NCBI GenBank assembly: GCA_023429855.1 | Contig: JAEZDB010000110.1 | Span: forward strand, 1-8,839 | Origin: Actinomycetes bacterium | GTDB lineage: Bacteria; Actinomycetota; Thermoleophilia; Solirubrobacterales; Solirubrobacteraceae | Direction: 5' to 3' | DNA: 8,839 nt | Shown here: positions 1 through 6,065 of the stretch, piece by piece | Position numbering within the stretch: position 1 is the first letter of the stretch | How the letters are laid out: every line of letters begins with the position of its first letter | The notes under the pieces: generated by a model | What the model saw: only the letters and a program-made list of their open reading frames with translations | What the model was told of the DNA's origin: nothing | Databases searched by the model: none | Program-made: the position numbers and the translations under genes

Positions 1-1187
1 GTGTACGGCGGTGCCTTCGGCCGCGGCGCGCCGCCGGGGAACGCGAGGCGCGCGATCGTGCGCTGCACCATCAGCCACTGCCGCCAGAACGGGCCGGAGT
101 TGTAGGGCAGCCCGTACTCCTCGCAGACGGCTTTGACCTTCGGCGCGATCTCCTTGTAACGCGAGCTGGGCATGTCGGGGAACAGGTGGTGCTCGACCTG
201 GAACGAGAGGTTGCCGCTCATGAGGTGGAACACGTCGGAGCCCTCGATGTTCACGGCGCCCAGGAGCTGGCGGACGTACCAGCCGCCGCGGGTCTCCCCT
301 TCGACGTCTTCCTCCGTGAACGTGTAGGCCTGGTCGGGGAAGTGGCCGCAGAAGATGATCGCGTGGGCCCACACGTTGCGCACGACGTTGGCGAGCGCGT
401 TGGCCTTGAGGGTGCGCTTCCACGACTTGCCGGAGAGCGCCGGGAACACCACGTAGTCCTTGATGATCTGCCGCCCGGCCTTCTTGCCGATGCCGCGTAG
501 CTCGTCGCGCAGCTGCCGCTTGTCCTTCTTGCCCGCGCGGATCGCTTCGAAGTCGAGGTCGTGCAGCGCGACTCCCCACTCAAAGAGCGCCATCAGCACC
601 ACGTTGAGGACCGGCTGCGGCAGGAAGCGCGGCTCCCAGCGCTGCTTCGGGTCGACGCGGAAGACCTCGTAGCCGAGGTCCTTGTCCTTGCCGACGATGT
701 TGGTGAACGTGTGGTGCACGTAGTTGTGGGAGTGCTTCCAGGCCGCCGCGGGCGAGGCGGTGTCCCAGTCCCAGGTCGAGGAGTGGATAACGGGGTCGTT
801 CATCCAGTCCCACTGGCCGTGGAGCACGTTGTGCCCGATCTCCATGTTTTCCAGGATCTTCGCGACCGACAGGCCCACGGTGCCGACGACGGCCGCTGGC
901 GGGTAGCGCGACGCCATCAGCGCAATCCGCGACGCGACGGCGAGGCGGCGGTGGAACTCGATGAGGTTCGTGATGTAGATCCGATCCCGCGCGCCGAGGT
1001 CGGCGCGCACCTCATCGTGGATCGCCTGGAAGGCCTCACCGATCGCCTCGATCTGCTCGGGCGTCAGCCGGTGCAGCGGATTCGTCGATGCGGGATCCGG
1101 CGGCGTGTCGCCCGGTCCGCGTCCACCGCCGCGAGCGGTGTCTGGGATCGTCGTCGTACTCGACGCGGTCTTCGTAGGTCGTGCCAT
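1..1187 (-). CDS. DesA3-like membrane fatty acyl desaturase, copy B (C-terminus cut by window edge)
   Basis: The frame is open from ATG at 1187 to the window edge, giving at least 395 residues with no stop. It is a membrane di-iron desaturase that would insert a double bond into a long-chain acyl chain using O2 and electrons from a reductase. Three histidine boxes are visible: HNVLH at residues 119-123, HNYVHH at 154-159 and QVEHH at 330-334. An extra conserved His lies in CGHFPDQ (H282). The surrounding residues (ENMEIGHN, HGQWDWMND, NVVRNVW, MSGNL) match the mycobacterial DesA3 (stearoyl-CoA delta-9 desaturase) type as I remember it. The first 35 residues are low-complexity and polar. The start follows a strong AGGAGGAGG site 9 nt upstream and lies 26 bp after the reductase B stop, so the two genes are probably co-transcribed. 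By hand count it is about 73% identical to copy A over 160 residues covering boxes 1 and 2. Family is confident; exact substrate and double-bond position are not known. Confidence 0.93.
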   Translation of the reverse strand, partial: MARPTKTASSTTTIPDTARGGGRGPGDTPPDPASTNPLHRLTPEQIEAIGEAFQAIHDEVRADLGARDRIYITNLIEFHRRLAVASRIALMASRYPPAAVVGTVGLSVAKILENMEIGHNVLHGQWDWMNDPVIHSSTWDWDTASPAAAWKHSHNYVHHTFTNIVGKDKDLGYEVFRVDPKQRWEPRFLPQPVLNVVLMALFEWGVALHDLDFEAIRAGKKDKRQLRDELRGIGKKAGRQIIKDYVVFPALSGKSWKRTLKANALANVVRNVWAHAIIFCGHFPDQAYTFTEEDVEGETRGGWYVRQLLGAVNIEGSDVFHLMSGNLSFQVEHHLFPDMPSSRYKEIAPKVKAVCEEYGLPYNSGPFWRQWLMVQRTIARLAFPGGAPRPKAPPY

Positions 1188-1196
1188 TGCGGTCGT

Positions 1197-1205
1197 CCTC
1201 CTCCT
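1197..1205 (-). promoter_or_regulatory. Strong ribosome binding site for desaturase B
   Basis: The minus strand reads AGGAGGAGG, ending 9 nt before the ATG at 1187. It fixes the start of desaturase B. It lies in the 26-bp gap after the reductase B stop, so this copy can start translation independently, whereas module A has an 8-bp gap. Confidence 0.8.
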
Positions 1206-1213
1206 GAGCCTGC

Positions 1214-2317
1214 TCAGAGCTCGATCTCGACGTCGCCCTCTGGGCCGTTCACGCAGGTGCGCACCGTCTGGCCGATCTCGCCGTGCACCTCGCCGCTGCG
1301 CAGGTCGCGCACGAGGCCGGATCGCAGCCGCCCGACGCACGTGTGGCAGATCCCCATCCGGCAGCCGAACGGCAGCGTGGCGCCGCTCTCCTCGCCGCCG
1401 ACGAGCATCGACACGCCTGGCGCGCAGGTCGCCTCGGCGTCGGTCACGAGGAACCGCACCGTGCCACCACCGCCGGTGCCGCCACCAGCGCCAGTGCCGA
1501 TGATCGGCTGGAAGCGCTCCGTGTGGAGGTGCTCCGCGGCACCCGCCGCGTCCCAATGCGCTTCGAGCGCGTCGATCAAGGCGCGGGGTCCAGAGAGAAA
1601 CGTCTCGCGCTCGCGCCAATCGGGCACGAGCTCGTCGACCGCTGCCGGATCGAGCCGCGGCGCCTGCGTCGTGTGGCGCTCGACGAGGCGGTAGCCGTCG
1701 CGGCGCTCGGCCAGCTCGCGCAGCACCTCGCCGAAGATCACGTGCTCCGAGGAGCGTGCGCTGTGCAGATGCACCACATCATCCAGCGCCTCGCGGCGGT
1801 CGAGCTCGCGCAGCAGGCTCCAGACCGGCGTGATGCCGCTGCCAGCGGTGATCATCAGCAGCTTGGGCGGCAGCCGGTCCGGCAGAGCGAACTCGCCCTC
1901 GACCTCACCGAGATAGAGCAGCATGCCGGGCTTGCAGCGGTCGGCGAAGAACGGCGACATCGCCCCGTCGGCAACCCGCTTGACGGTGATCGCGACCAAC
2001 CCCTCGGGATGGTCCGGGTCGGAGGTGATCGTGTAGGCACGCCACTGCCGGATGCCGTCGATCTCGGCGCCGATCCGCAGGTACTGGCCCGGGCGGTGGC
2101 CGGCCCACGTGAAGGTCGGCCGGAGCACCACGGTGCGGGCTCCGTCGGCTTCGTCGATCGTCCGCAGAACGGTGGCCGTCGCCTCGCGCGTCGACCATGC
2201 CGGGTTGATGAGCGCGAGGTAGTCGTCGAGCCGCAGCGGGAACGTGAAGTTCCGGGCGACACGCGCCAGACGGCGCCGCGCGCGAGGGAGTGTCGGTGTC
2301 GCTGCCTGCTCGACCAT
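1214..2317 (-). CDS. Rv3230c-like FAD/2Fe-2S NAD(P)H oxidoreductase, copy B
   Basis: This is a 367-residue electron-transfer protein of the ferredoxin-reductase superfamily, expected to carry electrons from NAD(P)H through FAD and a 2Fe-2S cluster to desaturase B. Domains in order: a short N-terminal segment with DDYLALINP (31-39), an FAD domain with HRPGQY (74-79) and RAYT (93-96), an NAD(P)H domain with AGSGITP (158-164), a glycine-rich linker (about 275-286), and a C-terminal plant-type ferredoxin domain with cysteines C319, C324, C327 and C355 (CX4CX2CX27C). The usual CGP motif of the nicotinamide pocket reads SGP here (S242). The frame can extend to a GTG at 2371, but ATG 2317 aligns with the start of copy A, so I chose it; no strong ribosome binding site is visible before it. 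The stop lies 26 bp before desaturase B. It is about 64% identical to copy A over 78 residues of the FAD domain by hand count. Confidence 0.92.
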   Translation of the reverse strand: MVEQAATPTLPRARRRLARVARNFTFPLRLDDYLALINPAWSTREATATVLRTIDEADGARTVVLRPTFTWAGHRPGQYLRIGAEIDGIRQWRAYTITSDPDHPEGLVAITVKRVADGAMSPFFADRCKPGMLLYLGEVEGEFALPDRLPPKLLMITAGSGITPVWSLLRELDRREALDDVVHLHSARSSEHVIFGEVLRELAERRDGYRLVERHTTQAPRLDPAAVDELVPDWRERETFLSGPRALIDALEAHWDAAGAAEHLHTERFQPIIGTGAGGGTGGGGTVRFLVTDAEATCAPGVSMLVGGEESGATLPFGCRMGICHTCVGRLRSGLVRDLRSGEVHGEIGQTVRTCVNGPEGDVEIEL

Positions 2318-2456
2318 CGAGGAGACGCCCCAGCGACCAGCGCCTAGGGAGGCTGGCCGCCGAGCGCGCACCCGTCAGCCTAGGTAGACGTCGCCGCGAT
2401 GTGTGACGGCGCGCATGGTCAGGCGCCCAAAGGCTCGGTCGCGCCCGGACGCGCGA
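2318..2456. other. Gap between the two desaturase modules, with a GCCTAGG repeat
   Basis: This 139-bp stretch separates the desaturase A stop from the reductase B start. It must hold either a read-through spacer or the module B promoter. GCCTAGG occurs twice, at 2342-2348 and 2378-2384, 36 bp apart. The core CCTAGG is a perfect palindrome containing CTAG, a tetramer that is rare in many bacteria. Only weak 5-bp stems are seen (cgccg/cggcg and ggcgc/gcgcc around 2390-2450), with no T-tract, so I do not call a terminator. No convincing -35/-10 pair was found. Confidence 0.4.
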
Positions 2457-3731
2457 TCAGGGGAACGCTGGAATCGGCCCGTTGGCTCCCTCGACGGTCG
2501 GCACCACCTCGGGCTCCGTCGGCGGAGCGGCGTACGGCGGCGCCTTCTCGGGCTCGCCGCCCCCGGGGAAGGCCAGCCGCAGGATCGTGCGCTGCACCAT
2601 CAGCCACTGCTTGAAGAACGGCCCGGAGTTGTAGGGCAGTCCGAACTCCTCGCAGACCTCCTTCACGCGCGGCGCGATCTCCTTGTAGCGCGAGCTCGGC
2701 ATATCGGGGAACAGGTGGTGCTCGATCTGGTAGCTCAGGTTGCCGCTCATGAGGTGGAACGTGTCGCCGCCTTCGATGTTCACGGCGCCGAGCAGCTGGC
2801 GCACGTACCACGCGCCGCGCGTCTCCCCGGCGACCTCCTTCTCAGTGAACGTGTAGGCCTGGTCTGGGAAGTGGCCGCAGAAGATCACCGCGTTGGCCCA
2901 CACGTTGCGGACCACGTTGGCGGTGAAGTTCGCGGCGAGGGTCTTCTTCCAGTGCCGCCCCGAAAGCGCCGGGAACAGGACGTAGTCCTTGAGCATCTGC
3001 TTGCCGGCCTTGCGCCCGATCGCCTTCAGCTCGGCCTTCAGCACCTTGGGGTCCTTCTCGCCCTTTTGGATCGCCTCGTAGTCGAGGTCGTGGAAGGCTA
3101 CGCCCCACTCGAAGAACGCCATGAGGAAGACGTTGAGGAACGGCTGCGCGAGGTAGTACGGGTACCACTTCTGCTTCGGCGAGACGCGCATCACCTCGTA
3201 GCCGACGTCCTTGTCCTTGCCGATGATGTTCGTGTAGGTGTGGTGCACGACGTTGTGGCTGTGCTTCCAGCCGGGCGCCGTCGAGACGTTGTCCCAGTCC
3301 CACGTCGACGAGTGGATGTCGGGGTCGTTCATCCAGTCCCACTGGCCGTGGAGGATGTTGTGGCCGAGCTCCATGTTCTCCAGGATCTTCGCGACCGACA
3401 GTCCCGCGGTCCCGAGCGCCCAGGCGGGCGGGTAGCGCGAGGCCATGAGCACGGCCCGCGACACCGCGGCGAGTCGCCGCTCGAACGTGACGAGGTTGCG
3501 GATGTAGGTTGTGTCGCGCTCGCCGAGGTCGGCCTTGACCTCGTCGTGGATCTGCTGGAAGCGCTCCCCGATCTCTGCGATCTCATCGGGCGTGAGCCGG
3601 TGGAGCGGGTTGGGGGACGTCGGGTCGGCCGGGTCGTGGCCCGGGCCGTGGTCGCCCTCACCGGTGCCGGCCACGGTGACCGGGAGGACGGCCGTGGTGG
3701 GGCCGGAGTACTGCTGCGTCTGCTTCTTCAT
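2457..3731 (-). CDS. DesA3-like membrane fatty acyl desaturase, copy A
   Basis: This is a complete 424-residue membrane di-iron desaturase. Histidine boxes are HNILH (124-128), HNVVHH (159-164) and QIEHH (335-339), with a further His in CGHFPDQ (H287). Hydrophobic stretches near residues 103-117, 194-213 and 270-287 fit an integral membrane protein. A charged, lysine-rich loop lies at about 222-248. The sequence around the boxes is close to mycobacterial DesA3, so oxygen-dependent desaturation of a long-chain acyl-CoA is the best call. The C-terminal 35 residues are Pro/Glu-rich and probably disordered. The frame stays open upstream to 3953, but that part overlaps the reductase gene; ATG 3731 is preceded by AGGGG at a spacing of 5 nt. 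It starts 8 bp after the reductase A stop, a spacing typical of translational coupling. The double-bond position and substrate cannot be read from the sequence. Confidence 0.95.
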   Translation of the reverse strand: MKKQTQQYSGPTTAVLPVTVAGTGEGDHGPGHDPADPTSPNPLHRLTPDEIAEIGERFQQIHDEVKADLGERDTTYIRNLVTFERRLAAVSRAVLMASRYPPAWALGTAGLSVAKILENMELGHNILHGQWDWMNDPDIHSSTWDWDNVSTAPGWKHSHNVVHHTYTNIIGKDKDVGYEVMRVSPKQKWYPYYLAQPFLNVFLMAFFEWGVAFHDLDYEAIQKGEKDPKVLKAELKAIGRKAGKQMLKDYVLFPALSGRHWKKTLAANFTANVVRNVWANAVIFCGHFPDQAYTFTEKEVAGETRGAWYVRQLLGAVNIEGGDTFHLMSGNLSYQIEHHLFPDMPSSRYKEIAPRVKEVCEEFGLPYNSGPFFKQWLMVQRTILRLAFPGGGEPEKAPPYAAPPTEPEVVPTVEGANGPIPAFP

Positions 3732-3742
3732 GGTGGCCCCTA
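3732..3742 (-). promoter_or_regulatory. Reductase A stop / desaturase A ribosome binding site junction
   Basis: The minus strand reads TAGGGGCCACC directly before ATG 3731. The reductase A stop codon (TAG) forms part of the AGGGG ribosome binding site of the desaturase. This decides the desaturase A start and suggests the two proteins are made in coupled amounts. Confidence 0.7.
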
Positions 3743-4852
3743 GAGCTCGATCTCGATGTCGCCGCACGGCCCGTTCACGCACGTGCGCACGGCCTGGCCG
3801 GCCTCGCCGTGGACCTGCCCGGTGCGCAGGTCGCGGACCTGCCCGCTCTGCAGGCGGCCGATGCAGCTGTGACAGATCCCCATCCGGCACCCGTGCGGGA
3901 GCTGCGCGCCGGCCCGCTCGCCGGCGACGAGGATCGACACGCCGGGCTCGCACTCCGCCTCCAGGCCGCTGACGCGAAACGCGACCGTGCCGCCTTCGCC
4001 GATCGCGGCGTCGCCTCCGAGCCCCACCGTCGGGCGGTACTGCTCCATGTGGAGGAGCGCGCGGTCGCCGTACTCGTTCCAGTGGCGCTCGAAGTCGGTC
4101 ATCATCGTCTCCGGCCCGCAGAGGAACGTCGTGCGCTCCCTCCAGTCAGGCACGAGCGCGTCGAGGTCTTGCCGGCGCGGCCTGCCCGCGGAGCGCGTCA
4201 GGTGGACGCGGAGGTCGTAGCCGGGCGCGCGCTCGGCGAGCTCGGTGAGCCGGTCGCCGAAGATGAAGTCCTCGCGGGTGCGCGTCGCGTGCACGTGCAC
4301 CACGTCGCGCAGGTGGCCGCGCCGCTCCAGCTCGCGCAGCATCGCCAGCACCGGCGTGATCCCGCAGCCGCCGGTCAACATCAGCAGGGGTCCCGGAACC
4401 GTGCTTGGCAGGCAGAACTCGCCTTCGACATCGCCGAGGAAGAGCCGGTCGCCGGCGGCGCAGCCGTCGACGAGGTGGGTCGACACGGCTCCGCCCTCGA
4501 TGCGCTGCACGGTGACGCTGAGGTAGCCGAGCGGGTGGAGCGGGTCCGACGTGACGCTGTAGGCGCGCCAATGCCGGATGCCGTTGATCTCCACGCCGAT
4601 GCGGATGTACTGGCCGGGGCGGTGCGGCGGCCAGGGCTCAGACGGGGCGAGCACCAGCGTGCGCGCGGTCGGCGTCTCCTCGATCACGCGCACGACGGTG
4701 GCGAACGCCTCGCGGTGCGACCACCGCGGATCGAGCAGCGCGAGGTAGTCGTCGGGCAGGTGCGGGGTAGTGAACGAGCCCGCGAGCTGCATGAGCCGTC
4801 GCCGCCCAGCAGGCAGCCGCGGCGCTTTGCCCTGTTCGATCGTGGTGTCCAT
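3740..4852 (-). CDS. Rv3230c-like FAD/2Fe-2S NAD(P)H oxidoreductase, copy A
   Basis: This 370-residue protein is the probable electron donor for desaturase A. Domain order is FAD, NAD(P)H, then 2Fe-2S. Visible motifs are LPDDYLALLDP (32-42), HRPGQY (77-82), RAYS (96-99) for FAD, GGCGITP (161-167) for the pyridine nucleotide, VPDWRER (234-240), CGP (245-247), and C322, C327, C330 and C358 (CX4CX2CX27C) for a plant-type 2Fe-2S cluster. The arrangement and these motifs match Rv3230c, which in mycobacteria lies next to desA3 and supplies it with electrons. ATG 4852 is the most upstream start in this frame and follows GAGGGAG at a spacing of 5 nt. It is first in a two-gene unit with desaturase A. 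Cytoplasmic, probably associated with the membrane through its partner. Confidence 0.94.
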   Translation of the reverse strand: MDTTIEQGKAPRLPAGRRRLMQLAGSFTTPHLPDDYLALLDPRWSHREAFATVVRVIEETPTARTLVLAPSEPWPPHRPGQYIRIGVEINGIRHWRAYSVTSDPLHPLGYLSVTVQRIEGGAVSTHLVDGCAAGDRLFLGDVEGEFCLPSTVPGPLLMLTGGCGITPVLAMLRELERRGHLRDVVHVHATRTREDFIFGDRLTELAERAPGYDLRVHLTRSAGRPRRQDLDALVPDWRERTTFLCGPETMMTDFERHWNEYGDRALLHMEQYRPTVGLGGDAAIGEGGTVAFRVSGLEAECEPGVSILVAGERAGAQLPHGCRMGICHSCIGRLQSGQVRDLRTGQVHGEAGQAVRTCVNGPCGDIEIEL

Positions 4853-4925
4853 GCCGGCTCCCTCGGTGGAGGCGACCAGCGACGCGTGCGCGCTGGCCGG
4901 GTTGATGCCTGCATGGTCACCCCGG

Positions 4926-4994
4926 GCAACCGCGACGTTCTTGCGTCAGACTGCGCGTGGTCTTAGCAATTGCCTGCAAAACCGCGGGTTTTGC
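4926..4994. promoter_or_regulatory. Two GCAA-N11-TTGC dyads upstream of reductase A (candidate operators)
   Basis: GCAAAACCGCGGGTTTTGC at 4976-4994 is an inverted repeat with perfect 8-bp arms around a 3-bp centre. GCAACCGCGACGTTCTTGC at 4926-4944 has the same GCAA-N11-TTGC frame and matches it at 12 of 19 positions, 50 bp away. A perfect 8-bp palindrome GCAATTGC sits between them (4966-4973). They lie 74-142 bp upstream of the reductase A start. No T-tract follows the hairpin on either strand, so a regulator site is likelier than a terminator. The regulator is unknown. No confident -35/-10 was found; TAAGAC (minus strand, 4961-4966) is a weak -10 candidate. Confidence 0.5.
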
Positions 4995-5004
4995 CGCACC
5001 CCAC

Positions 5005-5019
5005 TGCGGGTTCACCGCA
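5005..5019. repeat. Small inverted repeat between hydrolase and reductase A
   Basis: TGCGG-gttca-CCGCA forms 5-bp arms with a 5-nt loop. Its GCGGGTT core repeats the core of the 4976-4994 dyad at a 22-bp offset, about two helical turns, so it may be a degenerate third regulator site or a weak hairpin after the hydrolase gene. The rest of the 4853-5073 gap shows nothing else I can name. Confidence 0.3.
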
Positions 5020-5073
5020 ACCGGCCCCGCGGAGACCCGCGCACGCGCGCAGGATTCTCCGCGAGGCGAAGCC

Positions 5074-5949
5074 TCAGGCTACGGTCGAGGGTGAGGCCTC
5101 GTGGCTGCGGGCGCTGAGGTCCTGAACGATCTGGACCACGCGCTCGGGGTCCTCCCAGAAGTGCAGGTGGCCGGCGCCCTCAAACGTGTCCATCGTCGAA
5201 CCCGCGATGTGCTCGTGGAGCGGCGCGTGGTTCGGGTAGGGCAGCATCCGGTCCTCCGTGCCGTGGAGGATGGCGGTGGGCACGTTGATCTCACTGAGCC
5301 GGTCGAGCGTGCTGTGTCCGCCGATCGCCTGCAGCTGCCCCAGGATCACCGACACCGGGACGGGCGCGAGATCGGTGAGCTCGACAAAGCGCTTGAACGT
5401 CTTCTCGTCGGCCCAGAACGGCTCGGAGAAGTTCACCTCATAGCCCACGCGCACCGCCGCCTCGCGGTCGCCCGACTGCTGGGCGCCGAAGAGCAGCTGC
5501 ATGTCGTCGTTGGAGGGCGGCGTCATGGCCGCGCCGCCGGCCGTGGTGCAGCCGAGCGCGAGCGTGCGGACCTTCTCGGGGTGGCGGAGCGTGAGCTCCT
5601 GCGCGGTCATGCCGCCCATCGAGATGCCGTACACGTCGATCGGCTCGGTCACGCCGAGCACGTCGAGCGCGGCAGCCTGGTCGTCGGCGAGATCGGCGAT
5701 CGAGTAGCCGGGATCCGGGCGCGCGGTGCGATAGACGCCGCGGTGGTTGATCGACACGAGCGAACGGCCGGCCTTGAGGAAGTGCTCGACGAGCACATCG
5801 CCCCAGTGGTCGTGCGTGCCGCTGAGCCCCTGAATGAGGAGGAGCGGGCGACCGACGCCATGACGCCACACGACGCGCTCGCCGCCGTCCGGCAACGTGA
5901 TCGTGGAGACCACGGGGTCCGGGGTGCTGGAGTCGTCGAACGCGCGCAT
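5074..5949 (-). CDS. Alpha/beta-fold hydrolase
   Basis: This 291-residue protein has a full alpha/beta-hydrolase layout. The oxyanion region is QGLSG (40-44), the nucleophile elbow GISMG with Ser110 (108-112), the acid Asp233 in HGTEDRMLP, and the catalytic His261 in GAGHLHFWED. It resembles soluble esterase, lactonase or C-C hydrolase members of the family; the substrate cannot be told. There is no signal peptide, so it is probably cytoplasmic. The frame is open to 6081, but that would run into the divergent patatin gene. ATG 5949 is annotated, yet GGAGGT at 5964-5969 is 14 nt away from it and only 5 nt from an in-frame TTG at 5956-5958, so a 294-residue form starting at TTG is a real alternative. 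It lies upstream of and in the same direction as module A, separated by 221 bp, and is probably a separate unit. Confidence 0.9.
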   Translation of the reverse strand: MRAFDDSSTPDPVVSTITLPDGGERVVWRHGVGRPLLLIQGLSGTHDHWGDVLVEHFLKAGRSLVSINHRGVYRTARPDPGYSIADLADDQAAALDVLGVTEPIDVYGISMGGMTAQELTLRHPEKVRTLALGCTTAGGAAMTPPSNDDMQLLFGAQQSGDREAAVRVGYEVNFSEPFWADEKTFKRFVELTDLAPVPVSVILGQLQAIGGHSTLDRLSEINVPTAILHGTEDRMLPYPNHAPLHEHIAGSTMDTFEGAGHLHFWEDPERVVQIVQDLSARSHEASPSTVA

Positions 5950-5950
5950 A

Positions 5951-5987
5951 GGTACCAAACCGTACCTCCAAATGCCGGTCGACCGGC
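5951..5987. promoter_or_regulatory. Two inverted repeats in the hydrolase/patatin divergent gap
   Basis: GGTAC-N6-GTACC spans 5951-5966, and GCCGGTCGACCGGC at 5974-5987 is a perfect 14-bp palindrome. Both lie in the 116-bp gap between the divergent starts. The first overlaps the hydrolase ribosome binding site (GGAGGT, minus strand, 5964-5969) and its possible TTG start, so a protein or an RNA structure there could affect hydrolase expression. The bound factor is unknown, and short GC palindromes arise easily in such DNA. Confidence 0.35.
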
Positions 5988-6065
5988 CCCAGTTCGGCAG
6001 ATGATCGCGCCCGGTCGCCGCAGCAGCCGTCCACCGACTGGACCTCCCGGTAGCGTCCTGGGTTG

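Noticed and set aside
2318..2371. N-terminal extension of reductase B to GTG 2371
   Set aside because: The extra 18 residues have no counterpart in copy A, which aligns from ATG 2317. The case is not closed because neither start has a strong ribosome binding site.
3729..3737. Eukaryote-like GCCACCATG at the desaturase A start
   Set aside because: A chance match; the bacterial AGGGG site directly upstream explains the start.
2403..3743. 446-residue open frame on the plus strand opposite desaturase A
   Set aside because: It is antisense to a gene with all histidine boxes, is rich in Arg/Val/Ala, and shows no domain. High-GC genes regularly give such shadow frames.
3732..3953. N-terminal extension of desaturase A to 3953
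   Set aside because: It would overlap the conserved 2Fe-2S domain of reductase A, and ATG 3731 has a well-placed ribosome binding site.
3809..4966. 385-residue open frame on the plus strand opposite reductase A
   Set aside because: Shadow of the reductase gene with the same GC-driven composition and no motif. Similar frames at 561-1694 and 1283-2347 were rejected for the same reason.
4976..4994. Rho-independent terminator after the hydrolase gene
   Set aside because: The stem is good, but there is no T-tract on the minus strand after it and it starts about 80 bp past the stop. A regulator site fits better.
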